This document shows, piece after piece, positions 41,977-50,179 of a DNA stretch of 64,000 nt. Both the position numbers and the translations under genes were made by a program. Each line of letters opens with the position of its first letter. Position 1 is the stretch's first letter. Below the pieces are notes generated by a model, which was given only the letters and a program-made list of their open reading frames with translations, was not told where the DNA came from and did not search any database. The stretch lies in contig PBOB01000045.1 of NCBI GenBank assembly GCA_002724185.1, positions 1 through 64,000 of the forward strand, read 5' to 3'. This DNA is from Acidiferrobacteraceae bacterium. Lineage in GTDB: Bacteria; Pseudomonadota; Gammaproteobacteria; Arenicellales; UBA868.

Positions 41977-42207
41977 ATGAGTGAAACCACAGTAATTGAT
42001 GCATGCAATACTTTTTGTCCTGGGCCACTGATGGAGTTAATTGGCTTTATGAAACGTGCGGACGTCGGTGACGAGCTTGAATTGCTCTCGACTGACCAAG
42101 GTTCCGCCACTGATGTACCAGCTTGGATAGCAAAAGTTGGCCATGAGATGATTAGCAGCGAGAAAGTTGGAGACATATGGCATTTAAAGGTTCGCAAAAT
42201 GAAATAG
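41977..42207 (+). CDS. TusA-family sulfurtransferase (second copy)
   Basis: The 76-residue product has IDACNTFCPGPLMELIGFM with the CPxP-type Cys (CPGP) and the C-terminal HEMISSEKVGDIWHLKVRK. It differs from the copy at 31677 and is placed between dsrE and an SQR-like gene. This suggests a role in oxidative sulfur transfer rather than tRNA thiolation. Confidence 0.9.
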   Translation: MSETTVIDACNTFCPGPLMELIGFMKRADVGDELELLSTDQGSATDVPAWIAKVGHEMISSEKVGDIWHLKVRKMK

Positions 42208-42248
42208 TATTGCTAGACACTTGGTTGAACTAGACAGAGGAGAAAGCA

Positions 42249-43382
42249 GTGAGAATTTTAGTTGTTGGTGGTGGCATGGGCGGTACCATTGTTGCTAATA
42301 ATGTAGCGCGCAGAATGTCTAAAGAGATTCGACAAGGCAAGGTAGAACTCACAATGCTTTCCGCTACTGACCAGCATTGGTATCAGCCAGGGCTTCTCTA
42401 CGTTGCTTTCGGTAAGATGGCGCTAAATGACATTTGTCGAGACCAGTCAACCTTGTTGGAGCCAGGCATCAAGTTTTTCGTTGATCCAGTTGAGGAGTTC
42501 GAACTCAATGAGAATCGCGTCCGGACCAAGTCGGGAGTAGTGCACGATTTTGATTTATTGGTAATAGCCACTGGATGTGAAGCAATTTATGATGAGGTGC
42601 CTGGCCTTGAAAAAGCCTCCGAAACTCCTTATACCAAACATGGTGCTGTCAAAATGTTTAAACGTTTGCGCGAGTTTGAGGGTGGAAAAGTCGCCATAGT
42701 GGTTGGGGTTCCCCATAAGTGCCCAATTGCTCCAATTGAAATAACATTTATGTTGCATGAATTCTTTGAAAAACGTGGCATAAGAGATAAAGTGCAGTTG
42801 CAATATACCTATCCTATTGCTCGCATACACAATATAGAGAATATAGCAAAGTGGGCAGTGCCTGAATTCGAGCGCATGCAAATCGATTATGAAACCTTCT
42901 TCAATATCAAGGAGGTGGATATTGATAATAAGGTCGTCCATAGTGAGGAAGGCACCGAGAAAGAATACGATCTACTAGTTGCTGTTCCTCCACATCGTGG
43001 AATGCCTGTTATAGAAGAAAATGGGATGGGTGATGATGGGTGGATTCCAACTGATCGTTATAAACTCACAATGGATGGTCATGATAACGTTTTTGTTTTA
43101 GGCGACACAACAAATCTGCCAATCAGCAAAACTGGCTCGACGGCTCATTTCGAGAGTGAAGTCATAGGGGAGAACATCGCATCTATATTTCGCACAGGCT
43201 CGGCAACACGCGAATATGACGGTAAGGTATATTGTTTCATCGAAGCCGACCAGGATCGTGCAACCAATGCATGCTTTAACTATATAGACCCGCCTGAAAT
43301 TAAAGCACCAACAAAATCCATGCATATGCTCAAGATGTCCTATAACCAATGGTATTGGTCCTCAGCGCGCGGCCTTCTTTGA
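42249..43382 (+). CDS. SQR-like FAD-dependent oxidoreductase
   Basis: Sulfide:quinone oxidoreductases pass electrons from sulfide to quinones at the inner membrane. The 377-residue product starts with the FAD motif RILVVGGGMGGTIVAN. It has SATDQHWYQPGLLYVAFG, LLVIATGC, and FVLGDTTNLPISKTGSTAHFE. Cys110, Cys158 (VPHKCPIAPIE) and Cys342 are candidates for the redox Cys set. It starts at GTG behind AGGAGAAAG. Sulfide or a sulfane-carrier thiol may be the donor. Subtype unclear. Confidence 0.82.
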   Translation: MRILVVGGGMGGTIVANNVARRMSKEIRQGKVELTMLSATDQHWYQPGLLYVAFGKMALNDICRDQSTLLEPGIKFFVDPVEEFELNENRVRTKSGVVHDFDLLVIATGCEAIYDEVPGLEKASETPYTKHGAVKMFKRLREFEGGKVAIVVGVPHKCPIAPIEITFMLHEFFEKRGIRDKVQLQYTYPIARIHNIENIAKWAVPEFERMQIDYETFFNIKEVDIDNKVVHSEEGTEKEYDLLVAVPPHRGMPVIEENGMGDDGWIPTDRYKLTMDGHDNVFVLGDTTNLPISKTGSTAHFESEVIGENIASIFRTGSATREYDGKVYCFIEADQDRATNACFNYIDPPEIKAPTKSMHMLKMSYNQWYWSSARGLL

Positions 43383-43400
43383 TTTTTGCCGAGTGCCGAA

Positions 43401-43844
43401 ATGTCTAGCGAAGAAAAATCCGGAAATCAACCAGCAGATACTAGACTTGATGTGCCTGGCCAAGATCTAAGTAAGTTGATCGAACTTGCCACCGCTATAT
43501 CTTCGGCGCAGGATGCGATGACGGATGATATCGTGACGAGACTCGCCTCTACTATAGGCGAAGGAATGATTCTCATGGATCGCTTGACTCGCAATGATGG
43601 ACTGATGCATCTTCTTCGGGCATTAAATGATCCATTCGTTCAAGAAAGACTGGATGATTTTGCAACGGCCTTAACAGATATTTCTGCAGAGAACGCCACA
43701 TCAACACAATCATCAGCACAAATTGGTGGGTATTTAGGATTAATGCGCGTGTTGCGTGACCGAGATGTTCAGGCGGCTATACTCTCTTTAGCTGATTTGT
43801 TAAAAAGGGCTAATACGATGAGGCAGGAAAAATCCAGTAGCTAA
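43401..43844 (+). CDS. DUF1641 protein linked to SQR
   Basis: DUF1641 proteins are small soluble proteins of unknown role often encoded beside SQR or formate dehydrogenase genes. The 147-residue product has a disordered N-terminus and a helical core (LMHLLRALNDPFVQERLDD, IGGYLGLMRVLRDRDVQAAI) typical of the family. ATG at 43401 is preferred over a TTG at 43386. It lies 18 bases after the SQR gene and is probably cotranscribed. Confidence 0.82.
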   Translation: MSSEEKSGNQPADTRLDVPGQDLSKLIELATAISSAQDAMTDDIVTRLASTIGEGMILMDRLTRNDGLMHLLRALNDPFVQERLDDFATALTDISAENATSTQSSAQIGGYLGLMRVLRDRDVQAAILSLADLLKRANTMRQEKSSS

Positions 43845-44012
43845 TTCCCAAGAAGTTGTTGTCAGGTAGTGCCGACAGGTACTTAAAGGCCCCTTTCTTC
43901 TGCTATATGCAAAGTATTTATATATGCTGTAGAGCATTTTCAATGTATTTATTGAATTGTGCTGGCATCTAAAACAGTGTGATTTTATGTTGAGAGTGAG
44001 GAGGATATAACA

Positions 44013-44783
44013 ATGGAATTTGGTGGTGATACAGGTTTATGGCAACGAAAAATTGCTGAGAGTAAGGAGGGCGTTGCACGTCGTCTAGTTACAATCGAAG
44101 CGCTTACACTTCTAACTGGCCAATCAATTCTGGATGTTGGGTGCGGAGGCGGTCATCTTGTAAAAGAAATTGGTTTAGCAGTTGGTGAGACTGGCAAGGT
44201 TGTTGGTGTGGATTCAAGTCCAGAGCAGTTAGAGTCTGCAACTCTTCTTTGCGAAGGTTTTCCTCAAATTGAATTGGTTAATGGCAGTGCCACAGATCTC
44301 TCGATTGGAAGTGGCAGCTTTGATAGCGTTGCATCGATCCAAGTACTGGACTATGTGCCTGATGTAGATACGGCAATCGGTGAAATGCGCCGAGTTCTTA
44401 GGCCAGGCGGCAAAGTTGCTCTTATATCAGTGCTTTGGGATCATTGGAGGTTTCATGGTGCTGATCCGATTCTTAACGAGCGAATATTTGAAGTGTGGCG
44501 GGATCATTGTAAACATCAGATGCTACCGCTCGAGATGCCAATGAAGCTTTCCAAGGTGGGTTTTCAGGGCATTGTGCAGAAGCCGATCGGATTCATAAAT
44601 AGTCATATGCACTCAAATGCGTTCGCATATTTCGCATCTAAACTAGTCGCAGCATTTGCAGTGAGCAAAGGTATTGCGCAAGAAGATGCACTGCTATGGT
44701 TGCGGCAGCTCGCCGATGCAGATAAATCTGGCGATTTTGGCTTTGTTAGTATGCCTGTTCTCACATCCGCTGTGGCTAGCTAA
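44013..44783 (+). CDS. Class I SAM-dependent methyltransferase (ArsM/UbiE-like)
   Basis: The 256-residue product carries the SAM motif ILDVGCGGGHLVKEIG, VGVDSSPEQL, NGSATDLSIGSGSFD and MRRVLRPGGKVAL. No Cys pattern typical of ArsM is seen. A strong GGAGG lies upstream. It sits between the SQR block and the ClC gene; the substrate is unknown. Confidence 0.78.
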   Translation: MEFGGDTGLWQRKIAESKEGVARRLVTIEALTLLTGQSILDVGCGGGHLVKEIGLAVGETGKVVGVDSSPEQLESATLLCEGFPQIELVNGSATDLSIGSGSFDSVASIQVLDYVPDVDTAIGEMRRVLRPGGKVALISVLWDHWRFHGADPILNERIFEVWRDHCKHQMLPLEMPMKLSKVGFQGIVQKPIGFINSHMHSNAFAYFASKLVAAFAVSKGIAQEDALLWLRQLADADKSGDFGFVSMPVLTSAVAS

Positions 44784-44880
44784 CAGAGCATGGGAATGTA
44801 TTTCTATAAGAGTTATTTTGGGTAAATCTCATGTGTAATGATCAATCATTTATTATCAATTACAGCGAGGTCACACAAAA

Positions 44881-44976
44881 ATGAAAAAATCAGAGATGAG
44901 GGAGTTAATCCTTGATGCTAAAGAAAATTCTGGTATGAAGTTCTTCCACAATATTACGTGGAAAATGGTCAATTAA
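44881..44976 (+). pseudogene. Possible cyanase N-terminal remnant
   Basis: A 31-codon frame with GAGG ahead of its ATG encodes MKKSEMRELILDAKENSGMK, which resembles the N-terminal helix of cyanase (pattern K-S-E-M-x-E-x-I-L-x-A-K-x-x-x-G). Everything after that is unlike cyanase and a stop follows. The resemblance is short, so this is a weak call, but a cyanase gene next to a CynR-like regulator and thiocyanate genes would make sense. The relic lies just before the ClC gene. Confidence 0.3.
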
Positions 44977-45017
44977 GACATCACAATAAGACTAATCTAT
45001 TTTTTGGGATAGCCTCA

Positions 45018-46313
45018 ATGAAGAGCAGAAGTGGCTTACTAAAATCTTCAAGATCATTGATATTTTTGTTGTCGATTGGACTGCTTATGGGATTACTCAT
45101 GGCACTGGTTTCAAACTGTTTTGTACTTGGCGTTGAGTGGTTTACGTCCCAGAGGGAGCAGATTGGCTTAAGAAGTATGTCCTTTTCTAATTTTAATGTA
45201 TCGTTTGCGCCTCTCATATTTTTGTTAGGTGCAGCTTGTTTGGTGTTGCTAATTAAGCGTGTATTTGGTATCGGGCGCTATCATGGGCCGGCGGATAGTA
45301 TTCATGCAGCACATGTTTCTACAAATGAATTGGAACTAAAAAAGGGGTTTGGCTCAACTCTAGCAGCATTTGTTTCAGCTAGTGGAGGCGCTTCTGTTGG
45401 TCAATATGGGCCACTTGTTCACTTCGGGACCGTTGTCGGATGTTTTATCCAGCGTTACAGTAGCGGGCCTGTCTCAAACGATATATTTATTGGGTGCGGT
45501 GTTGCTGGTGCTATATCGGCCGGATTTAATGCTCCTTTAGCTGGTATCTTATTTGCGCATGAAGTTATATTGCGCCGACTATCGCTTCGCGCGATAGCAC
45601 CCATTGCGATGTCGAGTATTGTTGCTGCTGCTGCGAGCCGCTGGGCTATAGGAGATCGCCTTTTGTTCGAATTGAAATTTCCAGATTTCTCTCTTCTCGA
45701 TCTATTACCAGGAATACTATTGACTGCACCAGTGTTTGCGTTAGTAGCTATCTTGTTTATGCTTGTAGTGTTGGGTACCGCAAGATTTGCAGCAGAAACT
45801 AGGATACGGCCAGCTTACTTAATTCTGATCGCTGCTTTGATTTGTGGAGCAACGGGCATTTTTTTCCCAGAAATTCTTGGACTTGGAACGGATACGATTA
45901 ATAGTATGATTTCTGGCGAATTTGCTGTGACTTACTTGTGCATACTGTTTTTCGCGAAAGCGGTAATGACAGCTATTTGTGTTGGTTTTGGCTTATTTGG
46001 CGGAGTTGTTTTGCCTGCCCTGTTTATAGGAACAGCAGCTGGTGTTTTAGGCTCTCACGCCCTTGCAGCAATCGGTTTGGCTGCGGGATCAGCAGTTAGC
46101 GTAGCTGGTATGGCCGCAGTGGCAGCAGCCGTTATTGGTGCGCCGCTATCGACGATTATTCTACTTCTTGAAATCACGAAGTCTTACGAATTTGCAGTGG
46201 CAGCGATGCTGGCAGTAGTCACATGTACATTAATAACCAATGAATTCTTCGGTGCTTCACTTTTTGACAGACAACTACGCGAGAGAGGCATAGATCTTGA
46301 CCGAGCAAGATAA
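45018..46313 (+). CDS. ClC-type anion channel/transporter with altered gate
   Basis: ClC proteins pass chloride and other anions. The 431-residue product has about ten hydrophobic helices and no CBS domains. Family positions: GPADSIHAAH in place of GSGIP, SVGQYGPLVHFG at the GREGP gate, and GLFGGVVLPALFIG in place of GxFxP. The gating Glu is replaced by Tyr130. The ATG at 45018 is preferred over an upstream start. ClC pores pass thiocyanate well in known cases, so a role in SCN- passage is possible. It is convergent with the LysR gene. Confidence 0.8.
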   Translation: MKSRSGLLKSSRSLIFLLSIGLLMGLLMALVSNCFVLGVEWFTSQREQIGLRSMSFSNFNVSFAPLIFLLGAACLVLLIKRVFGIGRYHGPADSIHAAHVSTNELELKKGFGSTLAAFVSASGGASVGQYGPLVHFGTVVGCFIQRYSSGPVSNDIFIGCGVAGAISAGFNAPLAGILFAHEVILRRLSLRAIAPIAMSSIVAAAASRWAIGDRLLFELKFPDFSLLDLLPGILLTAPVFALVAILFMLVVLGTARFAAETRIRPAYLILIAALICGATGIFFPEILGLGTDTINSMISGEFAVTYLCILFFAKAVMTAICVGFGLFGGVVLPALFIGTAAGVLGSHALAAIGLAAGSAVSVAGMAAVAAAVIGAPLSTIILLLEITKSYEFAVAAMLAVVTCTLITNEFFGASLFDRQLRERGIDLDRAR

Positions 46314-46360
46314 TATCAGGACAGCTAGACAACTAATTTACATAGATATAAAGCGCATCT

Positions 46361-47269
46361 TCAAACAGATGGTTTCCAGTTTTTCGACGACTGTATAAAA
46401 GCGTTGCATGCTGTGCTTTTATACACTTCTTTCCGCGAGATTAATGTTACTGTATGCTGAAACAGCTCGGAGTCACTTGGCAGTGCCGATATACCTGATT
46501 GCGAAGCAATTATAGATTGTGGAAGTATAGTGACGAGTCTGCCTATCCGTACCATCTCTATAATTACCCCCAAAGAATTTGCTTCTATTGAGATTGTTGG
46601 CGTGATGTTGTTTTCATGAAAATATCTGTCGGCATGTCGTCGCAATTCAAAGTTCTTATTCAGCATTACCAAAGACTCAGACGCCAATGTAGGCAGTATT
46701 TCAGCGCTTTTATTGTTGGCTAGAGGGTGTTGGTTTCCGACGGCGATACTAATTGAATCAGAAAGCAGCATCTGTGCATCAAGGTCATCCGATTTAGTAC
46801 TAAGAATGTTGTCGCTAAAGCCAATGCCAATGTCGAGCTCATCATTCGTGAGTGCTGATTCAATATTATCCTGCGCCATTTCTAAAGCGGTTATTACAAT
46901 GTTTGGATATTTTTTGTTAAACGTGTCTAGCAAAGAGCTAATCATGAAATCAGTAATTGGTGTCATCCCCAGACGGATGGTGCCGCGCCGCAACTCAGAG
47001 AGCTCATCGATGGCGCGTGTAGCTGCGTCTAGTTCAACTAACGCTGTTCTTGCGTAGGATAGATATACTTCACCCGCATCGGTTAATTTGATGGATCGCC
47101 TCGTGCGATCCAAGAGTAGAACTTCTAAAGAATCTTCTAAGCGTTTGATTTGTTGGGACAGAGTGGGTTGTGAAATATATAGAGCGTCCGCGGCTTTGGT
47201 AAAGCTCTTGTGTTCAGCTACCGCCACGAGATACTTGAGCGCCTTAGGAAAGACTACATTTCTATCCAT
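46361..47269 (-). CDS. LysR-family regulator, CynR-like
   Basis: The 302-residue product has an N-terminal winged helix (LVAVAEHKSFTKAADALYISQPTLSQQIKRLE), LLLDRTRRSIKLTDAGEVYL, and a ligand domain (RGTIRLGMTPITDFM, ELDIGIGF). Its closest recognised resemblance is CynR, the cyanate-responsive activator. It is divergent from the ABC ATPase gene, so it may control the importer. The inducer (cyanate or thiocyanate) is inferred. Confidence 0.85.
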   Translation of the reverse strand: MDRNVVFPKALKYLVAVAEHKSFTKAADALYISQPTLSQQIKRLEDSLEVLLLDRTRRSIKLTDAGEVYLSYARTALVELDAATRAIDELSELRRGTIRLGMTPITDFMISSLLDTFNKKYPNIVITALEMAQDNIESALTNDELDIGIGFSDNILSTKSDDLDAQMLLSDSISIAVGNQHPLANNKSAEILPTLASESLVMLNKNFELRRHADRYFHENNITPTISIEANSLGVIIEMVRIGRLVTILPQSIIASQSGISALPSDSELFQHTVTLISRKEVYKSTACNAFIQSSKNWKPSV

Positions 47270-47580
47270 AGATAATATCTATCATAATTATTGTATAAAA
47301 ATCAGGTAACTTATACTGGACGCATTATATAGTTTGGTGCAGTATAAGGCTGCACGCAATTGGTTAGGGGCCGATATAACTTTGCGTGATGGTTAGACCA
47401 ATATGTTTATTGAAAGGCTTATGCATATTCGTGTCGGTAAATCGTTTCTCTGGTTGCTGGCGATGAACTTTGAAGAAACTAATGTTCTTGTTGTGCATGA
47501 TGCGCTTAGGACAGCCAAAGGGATTAATGTTGCTGTAGCAATTTATTGCTACCTTAAACTAGAGAGGAGAAGTTGGGGCG
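47270..47580. promoter_or_regulatory. lysR-ABC divergent region with inverted repeat
   Basis: A perfect 9-base inverted repeat, CTTATACTG (47310-47318) and CAGTATAAG (47340-47348), with a 21-base spacer, lies in this 311-base gap. It is a candidate operator of the LysR protein. The left arm contains TATACT and may also be a -10. An open frame at 47403-47633 overlaps the ATPase start and looks non-coding. Confidence 0.5.
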
Positions 47581-48366
47581 ATGACGGAACGTGGCGTAAA
47601 TATCAAGGTTCAGAATCTTACACATCGTTATAGTGCCAGAGGCCCTATTACTTTTGAAAATGTCCAGTTAGCTTCAAATAGTGGCGAGGTGCTTGCTATC
47701 ATTGGCCGATCTGGTTGTGGTAAGTCAACACTGCTACATATTTTAGCTGGGCTCCTGCGGCCAACTTCGGGGACTGTACACCTTGATGATACCTTGGTAG
47801 TAGAGCCGTCGCCTCGCTGGGTGATGATGTTTCAGGCGCCTCATCTTTTTCCATGGATGTTGGTGTCGCAAAATGTCGGTATTGGTTTACGTTTTGCACG
47901 GTGGGGAAAACAGAAAATTCATAAGAGAGTCTCAGAAACGCTACAGCTTGTTGATTTAGAGGATTACACTGATTCTAACGTGCAGGATCTTTCTGGTGGT
48001 CAGCAGCAACGAGTAGCGTTGGCCCGTTCGTTGGTTATGGAGCCTGAACTGCTAATGCTTGATGAGCCGTTTTCTGCCCTTGATGCGTTCACTCGCTCTG
48101 CCTTGCAGCACGATGTTCGGTCTATTTCTAAGCGTCTGGGGATCAATCTAGTGATTGTCACCCATAATATTGATGAAGCAGTTATTATGGCTGATCGGGC
48201 GGTAATTATGGCTGGGTCGCCAGGTAAGATAGTGCATGAAATGCCCATCAATCTTGAGGACCCACGAGATAGTCAGGATCCTAAGATGCAAGAAATGCGC
48301 ACCAAACTTATGGAGGCATTTCGTGAGGCTACCCACGCGCCAAATTATGAGTCAAACTCTGGCTAA
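47581..48366 (+). CDS. ABC importer ATPase (SsuB/NrtD-type)
   Basis: The 261-residue product has Walker A IIGRSGCGKST, Q-loop MMFQAPHLFPWM, signature LSGGQQQRVALARSL, Walker B LLMLDEPF and the switch His (VTHNIDEA). This is the energiser subunit for nitrate, sulfonate or taurine-type importers. It has a strong AGAGGAG. The permease genes follow 140 bases later. Confidence 0.93.
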   Translation: MTERGVNIKVQNLTHRYSARGPITFENVQLASNSGEVLAIIGRSGCGKSTLLHILAGLLRPTSGTVHLDDTLVVEPSPRWVMMFQAPHLFPWMLVSQNVGIGLRFARWGKQKIHKRVSETLQLVDLEDYTDSNVQDLSGGQQQRVALARSLVMEPELLMLDEPFSALDAFTRSALQHDVRSISKRLGINLVIVTHNIDEAVIMADRAVIMAGSPGKIVHEMPINLEDPRDSQDPKMQEMRTKLMEAFREATHAPNYESNSG

Positions 48367-48506
48367 TTGCTAATTCTCGCCAATATCTAAGTTTCTGGGA
48401 AGCGCACAAACGAGCACTTATTGAAATCTATTAGCCTAGGCAGGAGCCAAAGTAATTATCTTTTCTTCCAGAACACAAACGAATATATGCAAGGCGAGAA
48501 ACTGTT

Positions 48507-49325
48507 GTGAGTAATGCTGTAACCTCCGATACAGGTGGTCGATTCCTAGCTATTTTGACCATAATAGTTAAGCGTGTCCTTTATGCGGCTATTGGTTTGG
48601 GCGTCTTATACTTTTTTTGGTGGCTTGGTGGTTGGTTGCTCTATAACGACCCTGCAACGAGAAGTTTTGCTACGTTCGGCCCTATGTCAGCTTTTGATGA
48701 GGTTCCGTATCTTATCGAAGATGGCACTATTTCTAGAGCAATCAACGCCAGCAGCTATCGTCTCGGCATGGGTCTTCTGGTAGCTATTCTCACTGGAGTC
48801 CCCGTTGGAATTCTTATGGGTCGTAGCCGTGTGTTCAAGCAGTTAAGTAATACTCCATTTCAATTTCTACGCATGGTGAGTCCATTATCTTGGGAGCCTA
48901 TTGCAGTAATCGCTTTCCCAACATGGGATTCTGCAATTATTTTTCTAATCGCGATGGCGGCAGTTTGGCCGGTCGCCTTTGCTACCGCTGCTGGTTTGGC
49001 TAAGCTGGATCCGGCATGGTTTAAGGTTTCAAGGAATCTAGGAGCCAAGCCATGGCATATGCTTACACAGATTATTCTCCCAGCCATTGCGTTTGATGTT
49101 CTCACGGGTGTTCGATTAGCAGTAGGGGTAGCATGGATTGTTATAGTGCCAGCGGAGTTTCTTGGCGTTACGTCGGGTCTCGGCTACTCGATACAAGATG
49201 CTCGAGAGAATCTGATGTATGAACATTTAGCAGTTCTAATTCTTGTGATAGGTGCCATAGGTTTTGTACTCGATGGGATTTGTACCGCTCTAATTAAACG
49301 ATATAGCTGGCATCGTCAGGTATGA
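48507..49325 (+). CDS. ABC importer permease (first of two)
   Basis: The 272-residue product belongs to the SsuC/NrtB group: six hydrophobic segments and the EAA loop VSRNLGAKPWHMLTQIILPAI that docks the ATPase. GTG start. It overlaps the next permease by ATGA. It shares an 84-base identical stretch with that paralogue at the EAA loop, unlike the rest of the gene. Confidence 0.9.
   Translation: MSNAVTSDTGGRFLAILTIIVKRVLYAAIGLGVLYFFWWLGGWLLYNDPATRSFATFGPMSAFDEVPYLIEDGTISRAINASSYRLGMGLLVAILTGVPVGILMGRSRVFKQLSNTPFQFLRMVSPLSWEPIAVIAFPTWDSAIIFLIAMAAVWPVAFATAAGLAKLDPAWFKVSRNLGAKPWHMLTQIILPAIAFDVLTGVRLAVGVAWIVIVPAEFLGVTSGLGYSIQDARENLMYEHLAVLILVIGAIGFVLDGICTALIKRYSWHRQV
49014..49097 (+). repeat. 84-base direct repeat, copy 1 (permease EAA loop)
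   Basis: These 84 bases, beginning GCATGGTTTAAGG, are identical to 49844-49927 in the tandem permease gene, 830 bases downstream. Neighbouring codons differ at many synonymous sites. Identity at all third positions indicates recent gene conversion. Confidence 0.95.
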
Positions 49326-50152
49326 AAGGCTCCAATACTCAAACTGTCGTTCGCCATCAGGGCATGACATTTTACACAGTGATGAGATCAGAGTGGCTAC
49401 ATAGAATTCTGTATACACTAGCTGGGTTTTTAATACTAATTCTTCTTTGGTGGGTCGGCGGTTGGGCGCTTTCGACTTCTCCCAAAACTGAGCATTTCAT
49501 AAAATTTGGTCCAATACCAACATTTCAAGCCTTTCCTATGTTGCTCTCCACGGGTTATATCGCTGAGCAGGTATGGGCGAGCGGATATCGTTTGGGTGTA
49601 GGCCTTCTTATGGCGATTATCTTCGGTGTCCCAATTGGAATACTAATTGGCCGCAGTCGAGTTTTCCTTGAGATTAGTAATGAGCCGTTCCAGTTGCTAA
49701 GAATGATAAGTCCGTTATCTTGGATGCCTATAGTCGTATTTCTATTTCCAAAATGGGACCAAGCTATTATATTCTTGATAGCCATAGCGGCAGTTTGGCC
49801 AGTTGTATATGCAACGGCTGCTGGGCTAGCTAAAGTCGACCCAGCATGGTTTAAGGTTTCAAGGAATCTAGGAGCCAAGCCATGGCATATGCTTACACAG
49901 ATTATTCTCCCAGCCATTGCGTTTGATATTTTGACGGGCACGCGTCTAGCTCTTGGTGTAGCCTGGGTGGTTCTTGTGCCAGCTGAATTTCTTGGGGTGA
50001 GCTCAGGTCTTGGCTATTCTATCAAGGATGCACGCGAAACACTCTCTTATGATCATCTTTCAGCTATGGTACTTGTAATCGGGATTATGGGATTTATTCT
50101 TGATATTATTATTGCTTGGTTGATAAAACGTTATAGCTGGCATAGAGGATGA
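49322..50152 (+). CDS. ABC importer permease (second of two)
   Basis: This 276-residue paralogue of the preceding permease has the same helices and EAA loop. The two probably form a heterodimeric channel with the single ATPase. It overlaps its neighbour by ATGA and precedes cbtA by 27 bases. Confidence 0.9.
   Translation: MKGSNTQTVVRHQGMTFYTVMRSEWLHRILYTLAGFLILILLWWVGGWALSTSPKTEHFIKFGPIPTFQAFPMLLSTGYIAEQVWASGYRLGVGLLMAIIFGVPIGILIGRSRVFLEISNEPFQLLRMISPLSWMPIVVFLFPKWDQAIIFLIAIAAVWPVVYATAAGLAKVDPAWFKVSRNLGAKPWHMLTQIILPAIAFDILTGTRLALGVAWVVLVPAEFLGVSSGLGYSIKDARETLSYDHLSAMVLVIGIMGFILDIIIAWLIKRYSWHRG
49844..49927 (+). repeat. 84-base direct repeat, copy 2 (permease EAA loop)
   Basis: Second copy of the 84-base sequence at 49014-49097, identical at every base. 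It covers the ATPase-docking loop only; sequence on both sides diverges (for example GTT/ATT directly after the repeat). Confidence 0.95.
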
Positions 50153-50179
50153 TGAAAGCTATTATGAGGAGATGTAACG

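Noticed and set aside
47403-47633. 76-residue ORF upstream of the ABC ATPase
   Set aside because: It overlaps the ATPase start in another frame, lacks a ribosome-binding site and covers the likely promoter region.
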